43,546 bases of DNA from Candidatus Nanopelagicales bacterium (GTDB taxonomy: Bacteria > Actinomycetota > Actinomycetes > S36-B12). The translations under genes and the position numbers were made by a program. The stretch is taken from contig JAFMCP010000008.1 in the NCBI GenBank assembly GCA_017857705.1, forward strand, positions 1 to 43,546, given 5' to 3'. The notes under the pieces were generated by a model that saw only the letters and a program-made list of their open reading frames with translations, did not search any database and was not told where the DNA came from. Every line of letters starts with the position of its first letter. Within the stretch, counting starts at the first letter, position 1. This document shows, piece after piece, positions 8,074 through 17,889 of this stretch.

Positions 8074-11000
8074 GTGCTGGTGAGCGAATCATTAATTGAG
8101 CCGGAAGCCGCGAGTGGTCCGGACTCCCCATGGTTCGATCAAGATGTCAGCTTCGAATTCGAAGAGGAATCACACACAGAAGATGTAATCTCCCGCTCCC
8201 ATTTTGTCTCGACGGTACTGGTTTCACACAACGGAGAAACTTGGTTGCCGGCAGTTTTGACTCAGCTAGCCCGAACCACGCGTCCCCCCGAGGTAATTGT
8301 TGGGGTTGACGCAAATTCAACGGATGCATCGCGCGAAATCCTGACACGCAGTTTGGGTGCGGATCGAGTTGTCGTCCTCAACGAGAATCCAGGTTTTGGC
8401 TCATGCGTTAATGCAGGTCTGGCCCTAGTTCCACGTCCCGATTTTGCCGCAGACTCCCGGCCCGCGGAGACGATTGAATGGATTTGGTTGTTGCACGATG
8501 ACAGTGCGCCTGATTCAACCGCACTTGAACAGCTACTTTTAGCGGCGGATCGTCAACCAAGCGTGGCTGTACTGGGACCGAAAATTTTAGGATGGCATGA
8601 CCGCAGACTTCTGCTGGAAGTGGGTGTCGGGATTACCTCAGACGGAAGGAGAGTCACCGGGCTTGAACGGGGGGAACACGATCAGGGCCAACATGATGGC
8701 GATCGCGATGTCCTAGCTGTAAGTTCCGCCGGAATGCTCATAAGGCGCGATGTTTTCGATGCCCTTGGTGGCTTTGATCCAGAACTCCCGCTGTTCCGTG
8801 ATGATTTAGATTTATGTTGGCGAGCTCACCGAATGGGCGAACGTGTGATCGTGGCTACCGACGCTCGATTACATCACCGTGAAGCCTCAGCCCATGGGCG
8901 CCGGCTTGATCATCAAGGGTCAGGGAAAAGCGGAAATGAGGCAAGTGCTCGTCTACTGCGGGCTGATCGAGCGGCCGCAATTTATGTACTCCTAGCCCAG
9001 TCCGGTGGAATTGGTGCAGTGCTCCTTGGGTTGCGCCTATTTTTGGGCAGTGCGATTCGCTCTTTCGTCTATCTTTTGGGAAAAGACGTCAACGACGCTA
9101 AGGCCGAATTTGGGGCGATCTTTTCCGTGGTCGCGCACCCATCGCGGTTACGGCGGTCCCGTGAGTTGGTGGCGTCCACCTCGACTGAGCCTGCATCGGT
9201 CGTTCGACACCTTCGACCCAGTACATGGGAGCAAATTCGTTCCCTCGGTGAGGCTGCAACGGGGCTTGCGACAACTAGCAGTGCAACGACCAACACATTG
9301 AGCGCACTTGACTCTGGACCTATCGACGAAGATGCTTCCTATCTGGAGGAGTCCTCAACGGGTGTACTGAAGCGGGTGCTTCGCAAGCCCAGTGTCGGAT
9401 TGATTGTGTTGCTGACACTCGTGGCCGTAATTACATCTCGCTCCTTATGGCTCGGTGACGGAGTTATCCAAGGCGGTGCGTTGCTACCTAGCCCGTGGGG
9501 CGCCTCAGATCTGTGGAGCTTCTATGTTCAGGGATGGCACAACGTTGGGCCGGGTTCAGTCAGTGATTCACCGCCCTACCTAGCAGTGATTGCTGCCCTG
9601 TCAACCTTGATGTTGGGCAAGGCCACTGCCGCGGTGACCTTCATTTTGCTTTTAGCAATTCCTCTGGCCGGTTGGGCCGCATACTTTGCCTCCCGCGATC
9701 TCATCCCTAGCAAGGCCATTCGTTTTTGGGGCGCAGCAACCTACGCCCTATTGCCAGCCATGACGGGCGCACTCGCGCAGGGGCGACTGGGAATCAGTTT
9801 TGCTGCATTTCTTTTGCCTTTCACCCTGCGATCAGGTGTTCGCATGTTTACCCCGGGGTCAACTAAAAGAAGGGCGGCCGGAACAGCACTCCTCCTGGGG
9901 TTGCTCCTAGCCTTTTCACCTTCGCTCTGGCTCATTCTTTTGGCCTGCGCGATCTTGGCGACCGTTTTCATCAGCCGCAGCAGGCAAACAGTCATCAAAG
10001 TGGCAATCGCATTTGGCGCATCTTTTATAGCCCTAGTTCCGTGGAGTTTTGCGCTACTACTCAATCCCGCGCAGTTCTTTTTTGAACCGGGCATGAACTC
10101 GGTGGCACTGACGGACCCAAGTATTTCGATGATTGACATTTTCCTTGTACATCCTGGTGGACCAGGAAGTTCACCCATTGTTATAACAATCGGCGTAGTG
10201 CTTGCCGCAGTCCTTGCACTGTTACGAACAGATCGACGCTCCGTGGCCGTACTATTAATTCTCGCGGCCTGGGTTGCGATGCTGTTTGCTTTCATTCAAG
10301 TTGTTTTCCTTTTCACACCCGCCGGTGCCACCACACAAATGCGCACCTGGCCCGGACCTGCAACATTATTTATCGGTCTGATGCTGATTGCTGCCGCAGC
10401 ACTTGGCGCACAGGGGCTGCGCACACGGTTCATCGGCCAAAGTTTCAGCATTGGGCAACCCGTTGCAGCGATTGCGGTTCTTGCCGCACTTGCGGCACCA
10501 CTGCTTTCCTTGATTTGGCTTGTCCCGGCAAGTACCAGTGTGCTCGCGCGCACATCCCCTTCTGCTGTGCCAGCGTTCGTTGCAGCCGATGCATTCGGCC
10601 CACAGGCTCCACGAACCCTCATGCTCACCCAGTTGCCAGCGGGAAGCATCGAGTACACCTTGATCAATGGTGACGGACTGCGTTTAGGCGATGCCGACAC
10701 GCCACCGGAGGCCGACGTGTGGCGCGCAATTGACCCATTCGTTGCTGCAATGGCATCGGGTCGTGGTGGCGAAGAAATCGCCGCACTGGGTGGATACGGG
10801 GTGCGATACGTCCTGTTGGCCCCCGGGTCATCCAAGGAAATAGTGCCCATTCTGGATTCTGAGCCGGGTTTGCGCCGTCTTGCCAGTTCCGATGGCGAAG
10901 TGCTCTGGCGGGTTTCAGGTGTAACTTCTAGGTCGAGTATCAGTGATGGTGTGACTAGATCACCCATTGGAATAGCTTCTCCGGAAAACCTGGGGACGGA

Positions 11001-11340
11001 TCCTTATATTGAACAAACTTTGCCCGAAGGATCCGGCACGCGTGTCCTTTACGTTGGGGCGACCGCAGACTCGCGCTGGAATGCAGGTGAATTGGAATCT
11101 GTGACAACAGAGGGTCTATTGAATTGGTCAGCAACATTCGAGATTCCGACCGGAAGTCCTAATGTCCAAGTTTCATTCGATGACTCGTCACGCAAGTTCT
11201 GGCTGCTGGCTCAACTTTTTATAGTGCTTTCTCTCATTGTGATTGCATTGCCATCGCGCACACGAGTTGAAGTAGATCCCGATCTTGATATTTCCCCAGA
11301 TATCTCCCATATGAGTGAGAGCGGTGATGCACGTGTCTAA
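8074..11340 (+). CDS. Giant family-2 glycosyltransferase with polytopic membrane domain
   Basis: A 1088-residue protein. Residues about 45-300 are a GT-A glycosyltransferase: TVLVSHNGE (47-55), VDANSTD (78-84), the metal-binding HDDS (141-144), SSAGMLIRRDVFDALGGFD and the acceptor/base region FRDDLDLCWRAH. From about 435 onward come roughly a dozen hydrophobic helices, a soluble segment (about 830-1040, probably outside), and a last helix near 1050-1065. It looks like a polyprenol-linked envelope glycosyltransferase, with the sugar donor unknown. The start is GTG at 8074; another GTG at 8080 is possible and the ribosome-binding site is weak. It is coupled to the DUF5719 gene by a 14-nt overlap. 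Similar GT2-DUF5719 pairs sit here in other actinobacteria. Confidence 0.87.
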   Translation: MLVSESLIEPEAASGPDSPWFDQDVSFEFEEESHTEDVISRSHFVSTVLVSHNGETWLPAVLTQLARTTRPPEVIVGVDANSTDASREILTRSLGADRVVVLNENPGFGSCVNAGLALVPRPDFAADSRPAETIEWIWLLHDDSAPDSTALEQLLLAADRQPSVAVLGPKILGWHDRRLLLEVGVGITSDGRRVTGLERGEHDQGQHDGDRDVLAVSSAGMLIRRDVFDALGGFDPELPLFRDDLDLCWRAHRMGERVIVATDARLHHREASAHGRRLDHQGSGKSGNEASARLLRADRAAAIYVLLAQSGGIGAVLLGLRLFLGSAIRSFVYLLGKDVNDAKAEFGAIFSVVAHPSRLRRSRELVASTSTEPASVVRHLRPSTWEQIRSLGEAATGLATTSSATTNTLSALDSGPIDEDASYLEESSTGVLKRVLRKPSVGLIVLLTLVAVITSRSLWLGDGVIQGGALLPSPWGASDLWSFYVQGWHNVGPGSVSDSPPYLAVIAALSTLMLGKATAAVTFILLLAIPLAGWAAYFASRDLIPSKAIRFWGAATYALLPAMTGALAQGRLGISFAAFLLPFTLRSGVRMFTPGSTKRRAAGTALLLGLLLAFSPSLWLILLACAILATVFISRSRQTVIKVAIAFGASFIALVPWSFALLLNPAQFFFEPGMNSVALTDPSISMIDIFLVHPGGPGSSPIVITIGVVLAAVLALLRTDRRSVAVLLILAAWVAMLFAFIQVVFLFTPAGATTQMRTWPGPATLFIGLMLIAAAALGAQGLRTRFIGQSFSIGQPVAAIAVLAALAAPLLSLIWLVPASTSVLARTSPSAVPAFVAADAFGPQAPRTLMLTQLPAGSIEYTLINGDGLRLGDADTPPEADVWRAIDPFVAAMASGRGGEEIAALGGYGVRYVLLAPGSSKEIVPILDSEPGLRRLASSDGEVLWRVSGVTSRSSISDGVTRSPIGIASPENLGTDPYIEQTLPEGSGTRVLYVGATADSRWNAGELESVTTEGLLNWSATFEIPTGSPNVQVSFDDSSRKFWLLAQLFIVLSLIVIALPSRTRVEVDPDLDISPDISHMSESGDARV

Positions 11341-12868
11341 TCTCGATTCGTCGCTGTTGCGCAATCGCTTTTTCGCTCCCGTTATTGTCGTGATCGCGGC
11401 AGGGCTTGTGATGGGAATTTCTACAATCGTCCAAGTGGATCAACCGAAAGCTTCGGAAGGGGCCATCACCATCGAACCAATTGGTTCGGCGGTGCTGTTA
11501 TGCCCTGAACCGGGTGCCGGCGGAGACCTTGGGGTCCGAGTTACTGCAGGGGTTGTCCCAGGACAACCGGGACAAGACTCTGGCCCAGGTTCAGCAGGAA
11601 TTGAAACCTTGCCGGGAAAGGAATCGGCGAGTTCACGCATCGCGGCACCGGGGGAGCAGGGTCAAATTGAAGCTTTCGGTGATCGGTTGCCGGCAATTCG
11701 AGCCTACGGGGAAGGCTCACTGGCTCCTGGTCTAGTTGCCGATCAGTGGGGCCGCGATCCAAGCGGACAAGGTCGGGGAATGGCCAGTACGGCATGCGCC
11801 CCAGCCGCCTCGGAGTTTTGGTTCGTTGGTGGCGGATCAATCGCTGGCCGAAAAACCCGTGTTCTCTTGGTAAATCCTGACGACACTGCAGCTGTCGTTG
11901 ACTTAATCATTCACGGACCTGATGGAATCATTGATGCGCCGGCCGGCAGGGGCCTTGTAATCCCGCCGCTCGATCGAACCACGGTGCAACTTGATGTGCT
12001 TGCCCCAGGCGTTGCCGCGACGGCGTTCCATGTTCTTGCGCGAACAGGAAGAATCGGGGCCTCTGTAAACGACGAGCAGCGATCGGGTCTGAAATCCATT
12101 GGAACAGACTGGATTCCACAGTCGGCATTGCCTGCGAAGAAGGTCTATGTCCCGGGTGTGATCAACGGGCTTGGTTCGCGCGTCCTCTCCATCGTTTCCA
12201 CGAGCGAGAATGATGCAAATGTCACCGTACGTGTCATTTCTCCCGATGGCACATTTGAGCCAGCCGAACGCAACTCTTTTACGGTCACTGCGGGCGCAGT
12301 AGTCACGAGCGATATGACAACAGCTTTACCGCAAACTCCCGATGGTTCACTGCCGGCAACTTTGGAATTGACGTCAGACCAACCGATTGTCGTGGGGATG
12401 CGCCAGTTCTTTGGTGGCAACCGAGTGCAAGATGAAACCGCTTTCAGTGCAGGGGCCCAGCCAATTTCGGGGCCTGCGGCAGTTTCAGGATTGCCCGTAC
12501 GTCAATCAACCGATGTCCGATTGGCTATTAGCGCTCCCGAGGGTGACGTTGAAATTGACATCGTGTTACTGCCGTTTCGCGGTGGAAAAAGTGTTGGTGA
12601 ACCCACAGATCCTCGGCGAATAAAGGTCGCAGCGGGAAAGCTTCGAAATATTAAATTGGACCCACCAACGGACATTGATTGGTACACCGCGATTGTCACC
12701 CCGGTGCAAGATTCAGGACCTGTTTTGCTCGCACACCGGATCCGAGAGAAGTCGCGTTTCGGAGATTTGATAACGGGTTATCCATGGAGTGCTTTGCGCA
12801 TCGAGGTCTCCGTTCCCAGTGCAGCACAGAATGAAGGTATCGCTGTTCGGCGCGCCGCCACGAGTTAA
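11327..12868 (+). CDS. DUF5719 family membrane-anchored extracytoplasmic protein
   Basis: A 513-residue protein from the ATG at 11327, which lies inside the end of the GT2 gene; an in-frame GTG at 11315 is possible. One N-terminal helix (about 15-35, FFAPVIVVIAAGLVMGIST) is followed by a secreted body rich in beta strands, Gly and Pro. A Gly/Pro-rich stretch near residue 70 reads VVPGQPGQDSGPGS. Phrases such as FWFVGGGSIAGRKTRVLLVN and VRVISPDGTF recall DUF5719 proteins found after the giant GT2 in actinobacteria. I see no enzymatic motif. Tight coupling suggests it works with the glycosyltransferase, perhaps as an outer partner; this is inference. Confidence 0.75.
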   Translation: MHVSNLDSSLLRNRFFAPVIVVIAAGLVMGISTIVQVDQPKASEGAITIEPIGSAVLLCPEPGAGGDLGVRVTAGVVPGQPGQDSGPGSAGIETLPGKESASSRIAAPGEQGQIEAFGDRLPAIRAYGEGSLAPGLVADQWGRDPSGQGRGMASTACAPAASEFWFVGGGSIAGRKTRVLLVNPDDTAAVVDLIIHGPDGIIDAPAGRGLVIPPLDRTTVQLDVLAPGVAATAFHVLARTGRIGASVNDEQRSGLKSIGTDWIPQSALPAKKVYVPGVINGLGSRVLSIVSTSENDANVTVRVISPDGTFEPAERNSFTVTAGAVVTSDMTTALPQTPDGSLPATLELTSDQPIVVGMRQFFGGNRVQDETAFSAGAQPISGPAAVSGLPVRQSTDVRLAISAPEGDVEIDIVLLPFRGGKSVGEPTDPRRIKVAAGKLRNIKLDPPTDIDWYTAIVTPVQDSGPVLLAHRIREKSRFGDLITGYPWSALRIEVSVPSAAQNEGIAVRRAATS

Positions 12869-12895
12869 CCCTCATCTGCTACTAACGTCCGTGAG

Positions 12896-13264
12896 ATGAG
12901 TAGACGCCGGTGCTCGAAGCCATCATGTAATGGCTCTGCGGTATCTACATTGACTTATGTTTATGCCGACTCGACCGCAGTCCTGGGGCCGTTGGCCACC
13001 TACGCCGAACCACATTGTTACGACATGTGCCTGATGCACAGTGAACGCCTCACTGCTCCTAGAGGCTGGGAAATAGTTCGTATTACACCTGATGCGGATG
13101 CTTTAAAGCCGTCTTCTGATGATCTGGAAGCTTTAGCCGATGCGGTGCGGGAGGCGGCCAGACCTCGCTATCTGGAACGAGAAGCCGCTGCCACGATATC
13201 GGGCAAAACGGTTGAGGTTGCCCGGCGAGGCCATTTGCGTGTACTTGTAACGCCCGAGCAATAA
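12896..13264 (+). CDS. DUF3499 family protein (likely zinc-binding)
   Basis: A 122-residue protein with the family opening MSRRRCSKPSCNGSA, then TLTYVYADSTAVLGPLATYA and EPHCYDMCLMHSERLTAPRG. Cys6, Cys11, His40/Cys41, Cys45 and His48 look like a zinc-ribbon ligand set. DUF3499 is confined to actinobacteria and sits just upstream of manB in many genomes. The molecular role is unknown. It lies 27 bp after the DUF5719 gene. From memory a small metallopeptidase-family gene often lies between these two elsewhere; it is absent here. Confidence 0.9.
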   Translation: MSRRRCSKPSCNGSAVSTLTYVYADSTAVLGPLATYAEPHCYDMCLMHSERLTAPRGWEIVRITPDADALKPSSDDLEALADAVREAARPRYLEREAAATISGKTVEVARRGHLRVLVTPEQ

Positions 13265-13309
13265 TTCCCAGATTCCCATTCGCAAGGCGCTGAACGGTAG
13301 GTTTAGACA

Positions 13310-14914
13310 GTGACTTCACTTCGTGAGCGTGATCTTGGTGCAATTATTAAGGCCTATGACATTCGGGGCACCTACCCAGATCAGTTGGACGAGGATCTGG
13401 CCCACGCCGTCGGTACAGCGTTTGTTGAGGTGCTGGGCATCCGAGCATTGGATGGAGGCGCGGGAGCTGTTGTTGTTGGACACGACATGCGTCCCTCCGG
13501 ACCATCTCTGGTCGCTTCATTCGCTCAAGGTGTCCGCGAAGCCGGCTGCGATGTCATCGAGATTGGTTTGGCCAGTACCGATGGCTTGTATTTCGCCTCG
13601 GGGAGTTTGAATCTGCCGGGTGCAATGTTCACGGCAAGCCACAATCCGGCGGAGTACAACGGCATTAAATTGTGTCGGGCAGGTGCTGCACCCGTTGGTC
13701 AAGATTCGGGTTTGCGTGAAATTTCGGAATTGATCTCTAGCGGCTCGGTGGACCCGAAGCGTGCAGCCGATTCACTCATGCACCCCTTAGGGAGCGCATC
13801 CCAGCGCGATGTCCTTCCCGAATACGCGCGGTACTTGCGTGAACTTGTCCCCGTTGAAAATGGACGACATCTCACTATCGTCGTTGATGCAGGAAACGGC
13901 ATGGGCGGTTTGACGGTGCCTGCGGTTTTGGGTTCAGAGGCTGGGCTGCCGGGTCTTCCACTGGAAATCATTCCGATGTATTTCGAACTTGATGGAAGTT
14001 TCCCTAACCATGAGGCGAATCCGATTGAACCCGCGAATCTGCTTGACGTGCAAAAGGCTGTTGTGGAACACAAGGCAGATCTTGGACTCGCATTTGATGG
14101 TGACGCGGATCGCTGCTTTGTCATTGATCAAAACGGTGATGCAGTAACTCCATCGGCGATCACCGCGTTGATCGCCACCCGCGAATTAGCCCGGTATCCA
14201 GGTAGCAATGTGATTCATAATCTGATCACTTCTCGAACTGTTCCAGAAGTTATTGCAGAAAATGGTGGCACCGCTATTCGCACTCGTGTTGGTCACTCAT
14301 TTATTAAAGAGACTATGGCCAAGACAAATGCCGTGTTTGGAGGGGAGCATTCGGGTCATTTCTATTTCCGCGACTTTTGGCGGGCGGACTCAGGCATGCT
14401 CGCGGCTCTACATTGCATCGCGGCACTGGGTGAGACGGCGCCGGAAATAACTTTCTCAAGTTTAATGACTCCATTCAATCGTTATGTGGCAAGTGGTGAG
14501 ATAAATACTCGTGTTGACAATCAAACCAGTGTCATCGCTGAAATCACTTCGCAATATTCTCAGTATGACCACGACGAACTTGATGGCTTAACGGTGTCTT
14601 CTGACACTTGGTGGTTCAACGTGCGCGCCAGTAATACCGAGCCGCTGCTGCGCCTGAATGTTGAAGCGCGTGACCTTTCGCAGATGCAGCAAATTCGAGA
14701 TACAGTTTTGAATATTATGAATGCACCAGCTGATCCGGTATTCACGGCACCATTTGGAATTGCATCCGAGTTGTGGAGTGTCCTTGCTTGCCCGTGTCCG
14801 GCTCACGGAGCGCTCATTGCCGGACCTAATACCCAGGCTCCCGAACTTGTGTGCACGGTATGTGACGCTCATTTCCCCGTGCGCGACGGAATTCCTGTCA
14901 TGCTTCTCACATGA
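13310..14914 (+). CDS. manB: Phosphomannomutase/phosphoglucomutase with fused C-terminal Trm112-like domain
   Basis: A 534-residue protein. The alpha-D-phosphohexomutase core has the phosphoserine loop TASHNPAEYNGIK (Ser110), the metal loop DGDADR (263-268), the sugar-specificity loop GEHSGH (345-350) and the phosphate site RASNTEP (439-445). It converts mannose-6-phosphate to mannose-1-phosphate for ManC. Residues about 487-534 form an extra domain: LWSVLACPCPAHG, then LVCTVCDAHFPVRDGIPVM, with Cys494, 496, 515 and 518. This is a Trm112/UPF0434-type zinc ribbon, normally a separate small gene downstream of manB. The GTG at 13310 has GGTAGG upstream. There is no stop or frameshift between the two parts, so this is a true fusion in the sequence given. 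Confidence 0.94.
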   Translation: MTSLRERDLGAIIKAYDIRGTYPDQLDEDLAHAVGTAFVEVLGIRALDGGAGAVVVGHDMRPSGPSLVASFAQGVREAGCDVIEIGLASTDGLYFASGSLNLPGAMFTASHNPAEYNGIKLCRAGAAPVGQDSGLREISELISSGSVDPKRAADSLMHPLGSASQRDVLPEYARYLRELVPVENGRHLTIVVDAGNGMGGLTVPAVLGSEAGLPGLPLEIIPMYFELDGSFPNHEANPIEPANLLDVQKAVVEHKADLGLAFDGDADRCFVIDQNGDAVTPSAITALIATRELARYPGSNVIHNLITSRTVPEVIAENGGTAIRTRVGHSFIKETMAKTNAVFGGEHSGHFYFRDFWRADSGMLAALHCIAALGETAPEITFSSLMTPFNRYVASGEINTRVDNQTSVIAEITSQYSQYDHDELDGLTVSSDTWWFNVRASNTEPLLRLNVEARDLSQMQQIRDTVLNIMNAPADPVFTAPFGIASELWSVLACPCPAHGALIAGPNTQAPELVCTVCDAHFPVRDGIPVMLLT

Positions 14915-14936
14915 ATGAACGAGGTGAACGTGACTC

Positions 14937-15995
14937 ATGCAGGTGATTAGCGGTGCACTTAAAAACTATGAGTGGGGAATCCCGGGAGGGCTCTCACCCT
15001 GGTTGGCGCACTTTGACAAGGGGCAGAGCTTGGAGCCACAGGCGGAACTTTGGTTCGGAGTACACCCCAGTGGAGCATCACAAATTGTTGATTCAGACCT
15101 GACATTGGAGCAGGTCCTTAACCGAGATCAAGTCCCAGTTTTGGTCAAGATTCTGGCGGCCGCCAAACCACTGTCCGTTCAAGTTCACCCGCACAGCGAT
15201 TTCGCCCTTGAGGGCTACTCCGAACTCAATAACACGCAGAAGTTTGCGAGTGCATTTGCTGACCCACATGAAAAAATCGAATTGCTTTATGCGTTAACAC
15301 CCTTCACCGCCTTGTGCGGTTGGCGCCCACTTGAACAAGTAATTGAAATCTTTGCGGCGCTTTCACTTGAACTCCCGGAGGGTTATTCGCCAAGGCACAG
15401 AGATGCGCGCCGCGAATTGTTCGAATACTTTGTCAGCAACCAATTCCCACTCGACACGCTAGATGCAATTCCGCAGGCTGTTCGTGCGGCCGGACTTCCT
15501 GAGAGTGAAATTTCCGCATACACAACTGTTGCCGCCGAATATCCGGGGGATCAAGGAGCATTGCTTGCAGTATTTCTGCAGCCGATCTCATTGGTTCCCG
15601 GAGACAGCATCTATATTCCCGCAGGTATTCCGCACAGTTACATATCAGGGACGGGCATTGAAGTAATGACTTCCTCGGATAACGTTCTGCGGCTCGGACT
15701 TACACCTAAACCCATTTATGCTGAACTTGCTTTGCGTGCTCTGGATTTTGAAACTTCACTACCGCCTGTGAGTGCGGCACCATTTGGAGTCGAGGTCATT
15801 GGGGCGCTATCGCTACCTCCGGTTCAGATCGATTCACCGACAGGTCAGTTCCGTTTAGTTTTGTGTCTGGATGGCACAGTCGAGATCGGTGACACCACAC
15901 TCTTGCCCGGAAACGCGGCCGTTTTGACCGCAGCGGAACCCACCGTTCGAATCTCAGCAGCTGGCCGCTGCGCGATCGTTCGCACAAAAATATGA
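14937..15995 (+). CDS. manA: Mannose-6-phosphate isomerase, class I
   Basis: A 352-residue zinc isomerase that interconverts fructose-6-phosphate and mannose-6-phosphate. Zinc ligands are visible as Gln82 and His84 (SVQVHPHSD), Glu115 (DPHEKIELLYAL) and His233 (IPAGIPHSYI); the C-terminal half is a cupin with the GLTPKPIY motif. The ATG at 14937 has GAGGTGAA about 10 nt upstream and lies 22 bp after manB, so the two are cotranscribed. From memory an SIS-domain gene usually separates manB and manA in actinobacteria; here it is missing. No clear terminator follows before the ahcY leader. Confidence 0.94.
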   Translation: MQVISGALKNYEWGIPGGLSPWLAHFDKGQSLEPQAELWFGVHPSGASQIVDSDLTLEQVLNRDQVPVLVKILAAAKPLSVQVHPHSDFALEGYSELNNTQKFASAFADPHEKIELLYALTPFTALCGWRPLEQVIEIFAALSLELPEGYSPRHRDARRELFEYFVSNQFPLDTLDAIPQAVRAAGLPESEISAYTTVAAEYPGDQGALLAVFLQPISLVPGDSIYIPAGIPHSYISGTGIEVMTSSDNVLRLGLTPKPIYAELALRALDFETSLPPVSAAPFGVEVIGALSLPPVQIDSPTGQFRLVLCLDGTVEIGDTTLLPGNAAVLTAAEPTVRISAAGRCAIVRTKI

Positions 15996-16128
15996 ACACC
16001 AAATATCCAAGTATCTAACGAGAAGAGCGACTTCACGTGGATGGTCCCGGTGCAGTTGCCGCGATGATTCCACTGGATCAATCATTTGTCGCTGATGCAC
16101 GGATTTGATTCAGTTTCACGGGCCCGCC

Positions 16129-16245
16129 CGCGTCCCACCTCAAGGTCTGGAACCACCATTGAGAGGCAACCGGCTTTGCCTAAAAGGGGAATTTTCAGGC
16201 CGGATTGGGGTGTGCCGACGTGCGAATAATGAGATATCTGGCACA
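16129..16245 (+). promoter_or_regulatory. Candidate structured leader RNA (possible SAM/SAH-type riboswitch) of ahcY
   Basis: Hand folding gives P1 CGCGTC (16129-16134) with GACGTG (16217-16222). It encloses hairpin A, CTCAA (16139-16143) with TTGAG (16159-16163) plus GGT/ACC inside, and hairpin B, GGCAA (16165-16169) with TTGCC (16176-16180). The loop of B, CCGGC (16170-16174), can pair with GCCGG at 16199-16203 as a pseudoknot. A third stem, TGTGCC (16211-16216) with GGCACA (16240-16245), competes with P1. GGCAACCGG after a stem recalls SAM-I/SAM-IV cores, but I cannot match either full consensus, nor the SAH riboswitch. The rest of the 376-nt gap (15996-16371) has no credible gene and no promoter I can defend. 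Confidence 0.4.
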
Positions 16246-16371
16246 ATAAGAGAGCCACGCAGCCGGAGCCCTGGAATTTGTTGTGGAAACCCAATTATCT
16301 CGCAATCATTTTGCTACCACCATGCGTGGAAAGTGAGGGAGAGATATTCGCAAAGAAAAAAAGGAGCTTCA

Positions 16372-17856
16372 ATGGCTAACGCCACGACCACAGGTCAAGG
16401 AAATGTATTTAAGGCTGATGGAACCCCAGATTTTAAGGTTGCCGATCTAAGCCTTGCCGAATACGGACGCGATGAAATCCGTCTCGCTGAGCATGAAATG
16501 CCCGGCCTGATGGCAATGCGCGAGAAGTTCGGTACAACAAAGCCTCTATCGGGTGCCCGCATCACGGGTTCACTTCACATGACGGTTCAGACTGCTGTGT
16601 TGATCGAGACCCTGGTTGAACTGGGCGCCGATGTCCGTTGGGCATCCTGCAATATCTTCTCAACCCAAGATCACTCAGCCGCGGCAGTTGTTGTTGGCCC
16701 ACACGGCACAGTCGATAGCCCATCGGGTGTTCCTGTGTACGCATGGAAGGGCGAGTCACTGCCGGAGTACTGGTGGTGCACGGAGCAAATCCTGATGTGG
16801 CCAGACGGCAAGGGACCCAACATGATTCTCGATGACGGTGGAGATGCAACTCTGCTCGTGCACAAGGGCACAGAATTCGAGGCTGCAGGGGTCGTTCCCA
16901 AGCCCGATGAGAACACATCCGAGGAGTACACGGTCGTGCTGGAAACACTGGCTCGCACTTTGACCGAAGATTCACAGCGCTGGACGAACGTTGGGGCCGG
17001 AATCATCGGTGTTACCGAGGAAACCACAACCGGTGTTCATCGCCTCTACGAAATGTTCCGCGAAGGTTCATTGTTATTCCCCGCAATTAACGTTAATGAC
17101 TCAGTTACCAAGAGCAAGTTCGACAACAAGTACGGCTGTCGCCATTCGCTCGTTGACGGAATTAACCGGGCAACCGATGTTCTTATCGGTGGCAAGGTTG
17201 CCGTTATCGCAGGATACGGTGATGTGGGCAAGGGCTCAGCGGATTCACTTCGCGGGCAAGGCGCACGCGTCATTGTCACTGAAGTTGATCCGATTTGCGC
17301 AATGCAAGCTGCGATGGACGGCTACCAAGTGGCAACGATTGAAGACGTGATCGACAAAGCTGACATCTTCATCACGGCAACCGGTTGCTACGACGTAATC
17401 ACAGCCGAGCACATGTCACAGATGAAGCACCAAGCAATTGTTGGCAATATTGGTCACTTTGACAATGAAATCGACATTGTGGGTCTTGCTAATTTCCCCG
17501 GAATCAAGCGCAAGACAATCAAGCCACAAGTTGATGAATGGACTTTCCCCGATGGTCACTCGATTATCATGCTCTCCGAAGGACGCTTGCTCAACCTTGG
17601 AAATGCGACAGGGCATCCGTCCTTCGTCATGAGCAACTCATTCACCAACCAGGTATTGGCGCAGATTGAGCTATTTACCAAGCCGGATGAATACTCACTC
17701 GATGTTCATGTTCTGCCCAAGCACCTCGATGAAATGGTTGCTCGTCTCCACCTTGACGCACTGGGTGTGCACCTCACCGAATTGTCGAAGCCACAGGCAG
17801 AGTACCTCGGACTTGATGTTGCCGGTCCTTACAAGCCAGATCACTACCGATACTAG
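16372..17856 (+). CDS. ahcY: Adenosylhomocysteinase (S-adenosyl-L-homocysteine hydrolase)
   Basis: A 494-residue enzyme, the length of mycobacterial SahH with its actinobacterial insert near 150-190. It reversibly splits S-adenosylhomocysteine into adenosine and homocysteine, relieving inhibition of methyltransferases. The NAD-binding Rossmann signature [10 protein letters not shown] is at 281-290, substrate-pocket segments include [12 protein letters not shown] (94-105) and [11 protein letters not shown] (242-252), and the C-terminus is the family's KPDHYRY. The ATG at 16372 has AAGGAG 5 nt upstream. The frame continues open to 16105, but that extension is not protein-like. A strong hairpin at 17890-17927 ends the unit. 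Confidence 0.97.
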   Translation: MANATTTGQGNVFKADGTPDFKVADLSLAEYGRDEIRLAEHEMPGLMAMREKFGTTKPLSGARITGSLHMTVQTAVLIETLVELGADVRWASCNIFSTQDHSAAAVVVGPHGTVDSPSGVPVYAWKGESLPEYWWCTEQILMWPDGKGPNMILDDGGDATLLVHKGTEFEAAGVVPKPDENTSEEYTVVLETLARTLTEDSQRWTNVGAGIIGVTEETTTGVHRLYEMFREGSLLFPAINVNDSVTKSKFDNKYGCRHSLVDGINRATDVLIGGKVAVIAGYGDVGKGSADSLRGQGARVIVTEVDPICAMQAAMDGYQVATIEDVIDKADIFITATGCYDVITAEHMSQMKHQAIVGNIGHFDNEIDIVGLANFPGIKRKTIKPQVDEWTFPDGHSIIMLSEGRLLNLGNATGHPSFVMSNSFTNQVLAQIELFTKPDEYSLDVHVLPKHLDEMVARLHLDALGVHLTELSKPQAEYLGLDVAGPYKPDHYRY

Positions 17857-17889
17857 AAAAACCAGCGATATTCGCATCTCGCATCTGTA

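Noticed and set aside
9741-10967. Two long minus-strand ORFs inside the GT2 gene
   Set aside because: They mirror membrane-helix codons of the plus strand, have Ser/Arg/Thr-heavy text, and no ribosome-binding sites or family resemblance.
11550-11570. Inverted repeat GTTGTCC-CA-GGACAAC in the DUF5719 gene
   Set aside because: It lies within coding sequence for a Gly/Pro/Gln stretch and is explained by codon content.
16105-16371. Ninety-codon upstream extension of ahcY
   Set aside because: The frame is open, but the text is Arg/Cys/Pro-rich and unlike any SahH N-terminus, while ATG 16372 has a perfect AAGGAG. The stretch fits a leader RNA better.
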